DNA of 19,368 nt from Chromera velia (taxonomy: Eukaryota; Sar; Chromeraceae): positions 8,530-27,897 of the forward strand of contig JAHBMJ010001674.1 of the NCBI GenBank assembly GCA_018398765.1, written 5' to 3'. Position numbers and translations under genes: made by a program. The notes beneath the pieces are model-generated. The model was not told the origin of the DNA and searched no databases. It saw nothing but the letters and a program-made list of their open reading frames with translations. Positions 1-9,740 of this stretch are shown here, in pieces (positions within the stretch are counted from its first letter, which is position 1; each line of letters starts with the position of its first letter).

Positions 1-30
1 ACAGACAGACAGACAGACAGACAGACAGAC
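1..30. repeat. (ACAG)n microsatellite
   Basis: Perfect ACAG tetranucleotide run at the window edge. Read on the minus strand it is (GTCT)n and begins exactly at the donor site of exon 5 of the coiled-coil gene, so it is the start of that gene's next intron. Confidence 0.9.
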
Positions 31-396
31 CTCCACCTCGAGTTCCGCGAAGTCTATGGCCTCCCGAGGAATGCCCTTTGTTGCGTCTTCAGGTTTGGCT
101 GCCTGAAGGCAGAATCAAAATTGGAACCGGAGGAAGGGAGGACAGAAGCAAAACAGGAATGAAGAAACACGAAAGAGCGCGAGGAAGTGCGGAAGATTCA
201 CTGGAGAGCCTTTGTGGGACAGTTGTCCGTGGCGGCAGTGGGCACAGGAAACACTGATAAGGAGAAGGGGTTGAGTAATAGAGCAGAAGAGGGCACATCA
301 TAAAATCAAGGACGACAAAAGCCACGAAAATGCTGATGGTCTTGCTGTAAGGTGTTCGTTCGCCTACCTTTCAAAGTTCACACATTCTTGCTCAAT

Positions 397-466
<70 letters not shown>

Positions 467-2270
467 GTCTCTTACAGACCTCCATCGATGCCAATTCGTC
501 GAGTTTCTTCCCTGCCCTCTTGGTTGCTCCCGAGAGCCGACGGTTGGAGAGTTCGAGCATGCTGATCTGCCTTTCGATCTGCACTCAGAGAAGTTCCACG
601 TGTTATTGCCATGCGAACCCGCTGAAGAGAAGAACGATTCCCAGAAAAAAAGCAAAGAGAAAATAACCCAAAACAGAACAGAAGAAATACGCAAGAAAGA
701 CATCCTGAGAGATAGTGGGGGAAACTGCAAGAGTTGCTCACACTGGATTCCTCCCTCCCTCCCCCCCCCTCCTTCCCACTCTCCTTACAACCCGCTATTT
801 TGGACCCTGACGTCTTCCCTGTCCATTCTGACTCACTTCTCTTCCATTCTGCCTCAGAGTCGCCAGAATGTCCGGCGCCACCCAGCGACTCACGAGAGCC
901 TTCAAGTGTGCAGCCTGCGTGCATGTGAACGTGAGACAAGAGATACACACAGTCTGCCGGAATTTCCAAGGCGCATTCTTGCTTCTTCTTCATTACGTCG
1001 GTCGCAAAGACAAGTAAGGGATGCAGACAAGTGAGCAATGGCTGAAAAGCTCCGTGTGTGTTATTTGAATTCCCGAATTTACTGTTTGAACGCGCCGCAA
1101 TCAGATTCAAGTCACTTTTTCTTGCAGCCCCCCAGCACTCTCTTGTGAAGCAACTGTCGTGACGCCACCCAGTTGATTCACTGCACATTTCATTTCGAAA
1201 GAAACAAAAGGCGTGCATTGATGTATCCGCTCCTGCCCACCTCGCTTTTGTAGTTGGCGAGCCTCTTTGCACACGCGTTGACTTCCTCGTAGGGGTCCCT
1301 CACGGGAGGCAGGCCCACATAGGTCTTCGGAAGCGTGGCTGTCCGTCTGTTTGTGTTCAGACCCAGCAGGCTTTGTCTGTTGCTGTGGCTGTGCGGGCTC
1401 AGAGGGCTCAGCTCGGACGCGTTGGTGAGGCCCCCCATGGTTCCGAGGCGCTTCCGCTCGCTCACTGCAGCAGGTAGACGGGCAAAGAAGAAGTCACTCC
1501 CTCAGGACTCTACACATAGAAACAAAAAGTCGGACAAGACGGAAACCTGTGACAGAGAGAGGAAAGGAGGAAGGACAAAAGGACGGATGCTTTTAGCAAA
1601 ACGTCCGGGCAGGCAGGCAGGCACTAAAGAGGTCGCACAGGGACTCCGTTGGTGGGCGAGCGGGAGAGTGGTAGGCGTACAGATGGCCAAATAGATTGTC
1701 TGAATGTTAGAGAGGCGAGGAGAATAGATGAGAGTCCGACAGGGGGCCATGCACATGCACATTTGATCAATGGATGGATCGAGGGACCTACCTTCATGCT
1801 GCGCCTTCTGCAGAGAAACGAGGGAGTCGGTGGCCTCCAGCAGTTCCTTCACGTGCTCCCTCAGGACGTCGTTCTCATTCTGTAACTCCTCCGCATCGTT
1901 CCCCGGCGCCTGACGAGAACAGGTAGATGAAGAAAGAAGAGGGGATGACAGACAAACAACAGGTGCAATGATCATGTGAATGGTGAGGCACATGCATGGA
2001 GAGCGCATGCACGGGATAGAGCCAGGGACTGACATCATGGAGGCGAAGGTATCTCTTGACTTCCTCAAGAGTTCCTCTGGCGTTGTGAGCAGATCTGTAG
2101 GGCAGCAGGTTTGCTTCAATGTGACGAGGGGACTTCTTGTTGTGCTTGCTTCGGGGAGATCTACTCTTGAAGTTTCCGCCCCTTTTGCCTCCAGCTGTTG
2201 TTGTCTTTACAAGCTGTGACGTGGACGTCAATTCTTTTTCGTTCTCTTTCGCACCCAGCCATTCAGCCAT
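31..2270 (-). CDS. Coiled-coil protein gene, 5 exons, 3' end outside the window
   Basis: Five minus-strand exons join without breaking frame: 2034-2270, 1792-1909, 1241-1464, 480-578 and 31-102. Together they encode about 250 residues. The ATG at 2270 sits in a strong context (ACCATGG). Exon 1 ends in phase 0 (donor GTCAGT), exon 2 in phase 1 (GTAGGT), exon 3 in phase 0 (GTGGGC), exon 4 in phase 0 (GTCTGT) and exon 5 in phase 0 (GTCTGT). All acceptors are CAG. Residues 1-79 are basic and Ser/Lys-rich, probably disordered. Residues 80-118 (starting APGNDAEELQNEND) form a heptad-like coiled coil. Exon 3 is Ser/Pro-rich and contains TYVGLPPVRDPYEEV. Exon 4 (IERQISMLELSNRR) is a second coiled-coil segment. 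I do not recognise the family; a cytoskeletal or scaffold role is only a guess. Exon 1 is the least certain part, because its start overlaps an ATG on the other strand. Confidence 0.7.
401..464. repeat. (CA)n followed by (CGCA)n microsatellite
   Basis: About 33 bp of CA dinucleotides pass into about 30 bp of CGCA tetranucleotides. It lies in the intron between exons 4 and 5 of the minus-strand coiled-coil gene, some 15 bp beyond the exon 4 donor. ORFs translating it as poly-His/Thr or poly-Cys/Val are artefacts. Confidence 0.95.
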
Positions 2271-2342
2271 GGTGACCGAGGCTGTTGCACTGTCAAAGTT
2301 CTTAGGCTTTCTTCAAGAGGCGGACGTTACCGCAGACTGTCG
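2269..2342 (+). other. Possible short plus-strand exon opening on the same CCATGG
   Basis: ATG at 2269 opens a frame reading MVTEAVALSKFLGFLQEADV and on to TADCR. It then meets a textbook donor, GTGAGT, at 2343. The palindrome CCATGG supplies this ATG and the minus-strand ATG of the coiled-coil gene. I could not find a downstream acceptor or exon that extends it convincingly. It could be a real upstream exon, a divergent transcript, or chance. Confidence 0.2.
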
Positions 2343-2639
2343 GGTGAGTTGTCGAATTCGAAAACTTCGATGGAACTGTTGTTTGACCTGCACGACAATG
2401 ACTTGACCGTTGAGGTTGCTGGAAAAGCTCTGCATCCTTCAAAAGAATTGCCTTTCGCCATCTGTTCGGCTACTGTGGTTAGGAGTAGTGTGATCCTCCC
2501 TATATATGCAGCTCGGAGGGTTGACGCGGTTGAGCCGAAGCGAGTCTATTCTCAGTATTCGCACCAAATGCGCGCGCACCTCCACGCGATATAGCGAAAA
2601 AACTTTAGTTTTTGTCACCCACGAGTGGACACACGGCAT

Positions 2640-2692
2640 CCATGCGTGCATGCGCATGCACGCGTGCAGCATGCATGCATGCTTCCTTCTTT
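2640..2692. promoter_or_regulatory. GCATGC/TGCATGCA cluster in a divergent promoter region
   Basis: The stretch contains TGCATGCGCATGCA and, a few bases on, a GCATGCATGCATGC block, giving several overlapping palindromic GCATGC and TGCATGCA words. It lies about 200 bp before the secreted-protein ATG and 370-420 bp before the coiled-coil gene ATG. TGCATGCA-type words are known ApiAP2 target motifs in apicomplexan promoters; applying that here is inference. The rest of 2271-2892 holds TATA-like CTATATATG at about 2500, ACATATATAG at about 2875, and no convincing gene. Confidence 0.45.
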
Positions 2693-2892
2693 CGATCGAA
2701 TGGACATTCCTTTGCTGCGTGAAAGGCCGACACTTTCCCATCTGTTTGGGAAATCAGGGTGTCTCAAACGATCTGAACACGAACAAACCAAAAAGGCAGC
2801 GTGAGTCATAGTCCACCAAGAAACCTCCAGACACGATCACACGCCACGCAAGAACTGACTGACCGTTCCTTCATACATATATAGTTCACAGA

Positions 2893-4534
2893 ATGAAACA
2901 TCTTCTGCCCGTGTTGGGTCTGTCACTCGCCGTCCTTTCGACGGACGTGCATGGCCACTTGCTCAAGGATCACATTGTCTTTGAAGAAGCCAATGAGGTG
3001 GCTGAGTGGGAGGGCCACGAAGTCGATCCCGAGGAAATCGCACAGGTCCTCCTTGAAGAGGGCGAGGAAGAACAGGAGGAAGATGAATGGCCGGGCACCT
3101 CTTATGCCCAGACATTCGGTGCAGAGATTGAGCTCTCCATGTGGTCCGTCCTTGCCGACGGGGTGCAGAAGGGCTCTCCTCTGTGGAAGGGGGGGGACGG
3201 CAAATCGGAAATCGTTGCAGAGACTCAGGGAAGCCAGGGTCGTATGGGCATTGAGAACATCATTTTGCCTGTCACTCTGAACAAGTCCGGTAGGAGGGCA
3301 TTGAAGAAGGCAGTTGACTCCATTGGAAGGAAAAATGCCCAGATGTCCATGGAGGCCGCCTATATGGCAAAGAGCGATCGGAAGCTAAGAGAGTGGATCC
3401 ATCGCAGCCAGGCCTGTCGTGCCAACGGAGAGGCCCAGCGAATCATTGCCGCGATCCCTCAGGAGGACACCAAATACCTTGACATGACCTTCAGGGAGGC
3501 CTTTGAAATCCTCAACGGCTCCGATATGGATGTTGCCAAGGCCGCCAAGCGTGTCGTGTACAAGGCCGCGTTCTTCTGCACTTGCCGTCTGTCCAAGGGC
3601 GGCATGATGAAATTCAACGACTCCCCCTTTCCCATCGGCCCCCCGATCGGTATGTCCAAGTCCGGTGCCGGGTCAGGCCGTGGCACCACAAACTGGATGA
3701 AAATGGCTGCATACGACCTAGAGCCCCGTGAGATGATCATCGGGAACCCTCAGGTCACCGCAGCTGTCAACATCCAGGCAGCCGGCCTATCCCTGTGGAA
3801 CCATCAGGACTTTGACTACGCCCTCAACCAGGAGCAGACAGGCTCCATGCCCCTTCCCTTCCCTGACGTGATCAAGGAGGAGATTGGAAGACTCGTGAAG
3901 GAAGGAGAGTCCTATATGAAGAAACCGGGTGCGGACGCGTACATCGGATGGCTGTCCTACTACGTCTTTGCCATCGGCATGAGCGATGGAGCGAAACAGT
4001 CGAGGGACTGCACGCTGGCGAACCCGAAGGATTCCGTGTTGGGCTTCAATGTCCGCACAAAGTTCAAGGAGATCCACGAGTACCTCGACACCCAGAAGCC
4101 CACAGACGCAACCCTTCCGACTGGCGATGAGCTCTTTGAGCTTGTCTGGGGGATTGCAAAAAAGGGTTGGACGAACGGAGACTTCCCCTCCAAGATGAAC
4201 GGCCAGCCCTGCGACCCTGCTCAGTTTCGACTGGGGGGAGCAGTGCAGCAGAGCACAGTCATGTTGAAGGACATGATCGCGTCTCTGCCAGGCGAAGATA
4301 AATTCACTCAGGCAGACCCGTCTCTGGGCAAATATCCTCTGCAGGTCAGAAGCTAGGGGTTGTGGGTGGGGAAGAGAGAGTCACCTGGTTTGCTTCCTCT
4401 TCCTTTTCGATTGGCGCCATTTTCGGCCACTTTGTATATTTGAATGGTTTTCTCTCTCTGCCCCCTTCTCTCGTATTATTCCTCTCTGTCTCTCCGTCTC
4501 TGTCTCTCTGTCTCTCTGTCTCTCTGTCTCTCTG

Positions 4535-4570
<36 letters not shown>

Positions 4571-5144
4571 TGTGTGTGGCGTTTCTCTGTCTTTCCATCT
4601 CTTTGTTGACCTGTATGTCCATATGTGTGCCCGCCTTGCTTGCCTGTCTGCCCGCCTCTCTGCTTTCCTCCGTAATTTCCATTCATTGGATCTGTCCACG
4701 TGTTTCCCTTCCTGCCGCCTCCCAAACAAGATGTGCAACCCTTTCTTTTCCTCCCCTTTCTCCTCTCCCCACCGATCTGCCTGCCTGCCTCTCTGCCCGC
4801 AGGACACCAACGGTCAGAAGGCCCTGATCATCGAATTCCGCACTCCGAAGATGCTCTGCGGAAAGAACGAGGACAGGTTCCGCCCCCTCCCCACTATCAC
4901 CTGGTGGAGAGACTATCTGCTTCGTTACTTCGACTTCTTTCGGTCCTTCAACGACTGGTCCCGCTCGAACAACTTCGCCTCCAACCGCAACGTCCCCCGC
5001 ATGGACCTCACCTCCCGCTGTTCCCCCCGCACCTGGGGATTCTATTCGAGAGGGATGTTCCCACGGGTCTGTCATGCTTCGTGCAAGGACGATGGGAGCG
5101 ACTGTACGGTCACGCCGAATGCGAAGTTCTCCACCGTCGGGTGA
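2893..5144 (+). CDS. Secreted protein, 2 exons, 597 aa, possible amidoligase-like fold
   Basis: Exon 1 (2893-4344) has 484 codons. Exon 2 (4803-5144) has 113 codons plus a TGA stop. The 458-bp intron has donor CAG/GTCAGA and acceptor CCCGCAG, phase 0 on both sides; without splicing, exon 1 would read three codons into the intron and stop at TAG. The N-terminus, MKHLLPVLGLSLAVLSTDVHG, is a typical signal peptide. Residues 31-66 are strongly acidic (runs such as EEGEEEQEEDEW). The mature part has about ten Cys, five of them in exon 2. I see three motifs: FGAEIEL (75-81), NPQVTAAVNIQ (285-295) and IIEFRTP (493-499). An ExE strand near the N-terminus and a late EFR strand recall the amidoligase / glutamate-cysteine ligase superfamily. 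The His residues usual in the middle strand are absent, so function is unproven. The gene call is secure; the family is not. Confidence 0.9.
4484..4578. repeat. (TCTG/TCTC)n and (TG)n intronic microsatellite
   Basis: A pyrimidine-rich run of TCTG and TCTC units is followed by about 22 bp of TG repeats. It lies wholly within the intron of the secreted-protein gene. The intron stays pyrimidine-rich up to the CCCGCAG acceptor at 4802. Confidence 0.95.
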
Positions 5145-5415
5145 TCGATCGATGAATGATTTGTTGACAATTCCGTTTCGTCTCTTCCTTCTCCACTCAT
5201 TCGTTCGTCGAAAAAAGCAAACCGAAGAGAGCGAATCAAGTTTGCACGTTGAAGAAAAGAAAAGCTTCCTATCACGTTTCAAGAGGGGTTCATCAGGCAA
5301 CGAGACTATTCGAAAATGTAAAAGACACAGAAAACATAAACACGATGGAACAAAACAAACGAGGAGAGACCATAACAGATAGACAAGTTGAACAGCCTTA
5401 CCCGCCGACTGTTAC

Positions 5416-5505
5416 CTGAAAACGTTTCCACCAGGTTGCTTTTGTAACGAATCCAAGCGCTGCGATCTTTTCTTTCCGATTGTCTAATCCCTTCGATATC
5501 AAAAA
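5416..5505 (-). other. Possible orphan minus-strand exon
   Basis: A 90-nt stretch lies between a good minus-strand acceptor (TTCTTCTTGTTACAG) and a strong donor (TTTTCAG/GTAACA). It is open in two frames. One, in phase 0 throughout, begins FLISKGLDNRKEKIAALGF. The other begins FDIEGIRQSERKDRSAWIRY. Further acceptor-like sites lie upstream on the same strand near 5660 and 5600. No start or stop was placed, and a downstream continuation would be antisense to the 3' end of the secreted-protein gene. The rest of 5145-5640 is a presumed 3' UTR and spacer. Confidence 0.25.
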
Positions 5506-5994
5506 CTGTAACAAGAAGAATAATTGTTGCAGAAAAAGAGCACCACAGCTTGCACAGGAAGCAAAAAGAATGGAACGTACAAGGGAAACTGGCACTTTAA
5601 AGAAAAAGAGAACAGAGAAGAACTATCATCAGCATTTGTTTTAGCCCCAGCCTTCTAGCCTGAAAAAGCGCACGATTGCTGTTTTAGCCCACGCCGGTGC
5701 AAAAGGTAAAAACAACTAGGAAAATTGATACCCAGCCAATTAGGAAAACGTACATGTAGCTAGCAAAACTTTTAAAGATTTGGATATGTCCAATTAAAAC
5801 ATGCACCCTAGCATACATCTCCCAATGCAGTAATACTTGTAGGTATATTTTCAAATTAATTAATGATCTCCAAATTTTTTTGGAGACAACTGAATCCTAA
5901 GCCGAATTTTGAAACGTTTATAACTTAAAATATTAACTTTTTTACAAAGCCTGAGCCTAAAAACATAATCAACACATTTAATTTGTATAGCTAG

Positions 5995-6264
5995 TACTCA
6001 GGCTGCACAAAGTTGTTGGAAGTTAGTAACCTTCATAGGATAAAAGTGAAGTTTTGGAGGAGTCCCCCCCAGGGGGACGAAATAAACTTGGAAAGAAGTT
6101 CAAAGAACTGTGGATTGAACAAAGTATGGCAGAGGGTACCATTACCAAGTAAAGTAGGTGCTAGAGTGGGTAGGGTAGAAGAACCTTACATAGGAACTTG
6201 GCAGTCTCATGAAGAGATTTGCCGCTCAATTAAAAAAAAAAGTTGGAAAGAGAAGCAATATTGA
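5995..6264 (+). other. Unrecognised 89-residue ORF without an ATG, in the AT-rich island
   Basis: Open from the TAG at 5992-5994 to the TGA at 6262-6264, with no in-frame ATG near its start. The composition looks protein-like (Trp, Pro and Gly spread through, for example KVWQRVPLPSKVGARVG and EEPYIGTWQSHEEICRS). It includes a C-run/G-run pair, CCCCCCCAGGGGG, at about 6064-6076. It could be a fragment of a mobile-element protein or an exon. No family is recognised. Confidence 0.2.
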
Positions 6265-6495
6265 TTTAGAATTGATTAACTGATAGATCGCTTTAATTTT
6301 TTTTCCTTTTCCAAAATGAAACACAAAATAATTAAGAGTTATTCACGCTATATATTTTCGTACTACTAGATTTTTTAAATAATTAATTTTGTTTCTTTTT
6401 TTTGTCAATACTATATTTAAGATTACATAAATTAATTAGCGTTTAAATCGATCAAAAAATATGCTTGAAATACTTTAAATCCTAGTTTAAATCCC

Positions 6496-6530
<35 letters not shown>
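6496..6530. repeat. (TTAG)n tract
   Basis: About eight tandem TTAG units, preceded by the related CCTAGTTTAAATCCCTAG and followed by unrelated sequence. It lies inside a chromosome region rather than at an end, so it is not a telomere. Confidence 0.9.
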
Positions 6531-6720
6531 AGGATGCCTAACCCCAGTTGGAGCGCTAAGCTCCCGGGCGGTACTACAAATTTTTAGTTGAATCTGTTTT
6601 TTTTTAATGTATTTACTTCAGTGTATACGTTTAACCGCAAATCCATTTAATTCAGTTTTCCCAGTATAAATTCTTATGTACCCCATAAACGTTTTAGATG
6701 ACAGTCTTTGTTGTTTGTTG

Positions 6721-7265
6721 TTGCAATGTAAGCTCGATCCTCGGATCATCATCTTCCCAATGATTGTGCTTTCCACATTTTAGGAACTTCAAGGAAAAAT
6801 CGGAAGAAAAATCGCTCGATCTTGGTCATCCAGGAAAAGCCAGCATCCATCAGTCAAACAATATCAAGCATGCGCATATATAGAATGAAGACATGACCAT
6901 TCAAAAATCATGCTGAAAACTGGCTCAATAGAAGGCACTCATCCATGCACTCAAGTCCATTTAAGCTGATGGATGCATGTAAAAATGGATACATCACATG
7001 CAGTAAAGCGAAAGGGCCAAACCCACCTATTTCTTTACCAAACACAGCTGAACGCTCATAGAGCTGAGCAGGGGAAATGAGCTACAGGTACAGCGATGAA
7101 AGGCTGACAGACAGACAGACAGAGCAGTTTAAATACAGACACCAGAGTTGGGTAAACAAATGCAGTGAGATGCAGTGAGCCGACATGTCGGTTTGCTTTC
7201 TTCATAGCCCTCTCTTTTACTCTTTTCTCTGCCTTTTTTTCTTTTCCTTTTCTCCGAGGGCCTCA
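6721..7265. other. Intergenic stretch, no gene seen
   Basis: No convincing exon. It holds an 11-bp inverted repeat (GCATCCATCAG at 6843-6853 and CTGATGGATGC at 6966-6976), several GCATG-type words and a short (ACAG)n run at about 7108-7122. Confidence 0.5.
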
Positions 7266-8184
7266 GATCCCAAGATCAGCTGCTGACAGTGATAAAGATC
7301 CGATGCAACCTTCTACCTTCCAAGACCAGACCAGGTACTTCACCTTCGAACCCTTGGCTCCAAGCTTTCCATCGGACACGCCACTACCGAAGCACCAGGC
7401 TTCGTTCGCTTTGCATCACCAGTCATGGTTGGACAGGTGGCTACGGTCCCTGTCAACCCCTCATTCATTCTTCTTTCTCTTCTTTTTTTCTTTCACTCTC
7501 TTTTCGTGAAGGCTCTAAAGACACAGGCAACCGTCAACATGAATCAGTGGACACAAATGCAGAAAGAAGACGCACCTCGTCTGCTTTCTTTCCTTCTCTT
7601 TTCGGCTGCTTTCTTCTGTCAACTCCTTGTTATTGACAAGAGACTGACACGCCAGACAGAAAGGCCCTGGGCTCTTATGTAAACCAAGGAAAGATAGGGA
7701 CGGAACAGAGGTTTTTCTTCTCTTTTCTTTTGCATTCTTTCATTCCTCCCACCTCTGCTCTCCTTTTTAGCTACCGTGCGCCCTCACTTTCAAGGAGGAT
7801 TACTGTGCATTTCCGGCGCAAACGGTGGCAGCAAGTCAGGGAAAGACAGATAGAAAGATGCTAATACGAAAGGGAGGATAGAGAACAAGTTCATTTTCTT
7901 TTTTCTCTTTCCTTCTCTTCAGTCCCCCGATATCCTACATTCACACATTTTTCAGAAGAGGAGGAGAGAGTCACCAGAGACACATGCGCTGGACAGAGAC
8001 GCACACACACGAACATAGGGAGAAACAGACAGAACAGACAGCAACACAATCGCATCACCGTCTCCATGCTTCCAGATGGACAGTGCGCTGTGCCCGCTGC
8101 CAGGGGAGAGAGAGACGATACCATCAGACCCAGAAGGATCCGGAGCACCGCAATTCCCCCTGCAGTGGCAGACATAAACTTTAA
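7266..8184 (+). CDS. Tentative 3-exon gene, start not found
   Basis: Three plus-strand segments can be joined in frame: 7266-7435, 7771-7824 and 7921-8184, the last ending at TAA. The acceptors are well formed (GAGGGCCTCAG, CTCCTTTTTAG, CCTTCTCTTCAG). The donors are CAG/GTGGCT and ACG/GTGGCA. The middle joins are both phase 2. Exon 1 would include RYFTFEPLAPSFPSDTPLPK. The last exon becomes His/Thr/Gln-rich (WTETHTHEHREKQTEQ) over a CACA-rich stretch, which weakens the case. There is no identified start and no recognised family. The same DNA is also open on the minus strand, where a signal-peptide-like MSATAGGIAVLRILLGL starts near 8172. Treat as a hypothesis. Confidence 0.25.
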
Positions 8185-8523
8185 GGGAAGGAAGACATGA
8201 AGGGATCCACAGACTGGCACCTGACTTCTTCTTTTCTATTTGGCTTTGTAAACGTCTGTCTTGATGGGCATCTCTTTCTTTCACACTCCCAACTTAATGA
8301 TACTAATCATTTCCATCAGTCTTCTTTATTCCCCTCTTCCATCCAGCAGACGTCCTCTGCGGTGTCCCTCCTTGACCCCTTCCTCACGTCATCCATGTAT
8401 GTCGTTAACGTATTGATCCAGAGGACAAAAACTCACTCGACAACTTTCAAAGACTGTCTATAAACCCGTCCCCTCCCTCAGGCAACAGAAAGGACAGAAA
8501 AAAAATAAACAGACAAACAAAAA
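8185..8523. other. Spacer, nothing convincing
   Basis: Pyrimidine-rich on the plus strand with short open frames only. No exon pair with matching phases was found. Confidence 0.4.
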
Positions 8524-8730
8524 TTACACTGAGCGCACACCACCATCACGTACGTGTCTCCTGACTTTCCATACCCCCCTCGAACGCAGCACCCATTGAT
8601 CGACCTTTTTATTGGCGCTGTTCCTCCTCCTCAGGACCTCCTGCGGCATCGGCAAGACCCGCACCGAGTGGCCGTCAACCCACTTATAGTACCTGCGCCG
8701 CCCCTTAGCAGCCTCATACAGTGTAGAAGC
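8524..8730 (-). other. Possible terminal minus-strand exon
   Basis: After acceptor GGATGCAG the frame reads ASTLYEAAKGRRRYYKWVDG and continues, rich in Arg and Val, for 68 codons to TAA at 8524. It is not clearly MORN-like. The last MORN exon upstream (ending at 8981) leaves phase 1, which does not match the phase 0 needed here, so at least one exon would have to lie between. It could be the C-terminal exon of the MORN gene or unrelated. Confidence 0.25.
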
Positions 8731-8980
8731 CTGCATCCAAGCGCCACAAAGAGCTAGACAAAGTTTTAAATTTTACAGTCCAGAAGTGAGCCAATACACG
8801 AGGAAGCCTGAAGGCCAACACATCCCGGAGTCTCCATGAAACAAAACAAAAGCCCGCGAAACGCAACATGTTATAAGGGATCGAAGGAATCTCACACTAG
8901 AATTCAAAGGGGCAAAAAAGAAGATGATGTCGCAAACAGCAAAACCTCTGCACGGCATGTACACTCATTCAAAAACTGAC

Positions 8981-9740
8981 CTTCTCCGTTCATTCTGCCA
9001 TCGACCTAGAAGCCCTCATAGAGACGGCCATCTCCCTAGCTAGGCGTGGGTCCCGTAACTATAGGCAGAAAATGTATAACGCTGCATTTTCATATCCAGG
9101 GGTAGGTCCTGTTGTGTTACAGTCTGGCACCTCTTTCTCTCCTACTCCCTCTTTTTTCATTCGGCAATGTTTTTTCCTTCCTCCCATGCGTCTTCCTTTT
9201 CTCTAAAGCCCTCACTGAACCCCTGCATGCACTTCTGTTTGGTGAAAGTTTTACGTACAAGGGTCTAAAATGATCGAGTTTTGCATACATACAAAATCAG
9301 GAATGGAGATTTATGCTGATTTCAAAAGTTGGGAGGGTGACAAGACTGACAGAAGGTTCTCCTTCATTTTGTTATTGCGATTGTGTGAATTCGTGTCTGT
9401 GATTCTTCTGTTTTACTCGCATCTTGCAAAACTCGTATATTGTCTCTCTGTCTGCTCATCAGCACTCTGCAGACCGAGGTCCAGGCTTTCGCTTGACTTC
9501 CAATCTTCTTGACATCCAGAACTACGTGCGTTCCTAGGTGCGTTCTATCCACTCAATAAATGTTTTCTTCCGCTTTCTTTGTCAATGACTGCATGTGTAT
9601 TTGTGAATGGCAGACTCGGACCAACCCTTGCTTCCGGTCCTACATGTATTCCCCCTTGTAGACTCTCCCTCCCTCCTCCTGCCTGCCCACCCCGTCCTGC
9701 TTTCCCCCCACGAACTGCCCCTCAAGCGTGAGGCTTTGGC
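8981..9740 (-). pseudogene. 3' part of the MORN gene, interrupted
   Basis: Segment 9644-9740 follows acceptor GACTTGCAG and encodes LEGQFVGGKQDGVG then RVYKGEY. A GTAGGA donor at 9643 would remove the TAG at 9640-9642. Segment 8981-9058 follows acceptor TGCCTATAG and encodes DGRLYEGF, then TAG (9006-9008), then VDGRMNGEG, before donor GTCAGT. A further TAG (9036-9038) lies upstream in the same frame, but could be avoided by using its AG as the acceptor. The stop at MORN position 5 falls where Trp or another aromatic residue is usual. Phases between 10451-10518 (out phase 2), 9740 (in phase 1) and 9058 do not connect directly, so exons are lost, unseen or degraded. Confidence 0.5.

Larger units (their letters stand above)
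5690..6720. mobile_element. AT-rich island, probable relic of an inserted element
   Basis: Base composition changes sharply here to AT-rich, with long A and T runs, against a GC-balanced background on both sides. It contains one 90-codon reading frame and ends near a (TTAG)n tract. I could not identify terminal repeats, a target-site duplication or a recognisable transposase or reverse transcriptase. An old insertion with a microsatellite-tailed 3' end is one explanation; an AT-rich isochore or organelle-derived insert are others. Confidence 0.35.

Noticed and set aside
465-1272. Long overlapping ORFs on both strands
   Set aside because: They run through introns, and on the minus strand across the exon 4 sequence in a frame that does not fit the coiled-coil gene phases.
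4683-5300. 205-codon minus-strand ORF
   Set aside because: It is antisense to exon 2 of the secreted-protein gene, which has correct splice sites and phase; the minus frame is a codon-bias shadow.
6496-6530. (TTAG)n as a telomere
   Set aside because: Short, internal, and followed by ordinary sequence; more like a microsatellite or element tail.
6532-6600. tRNA-like stretch (CAGTTGGAGCGCTAAGC, then GTTGAATC)
   Set aside because: Loosely resembles A and B boxes, but no acceptor stem or cloverleaf can be formed.
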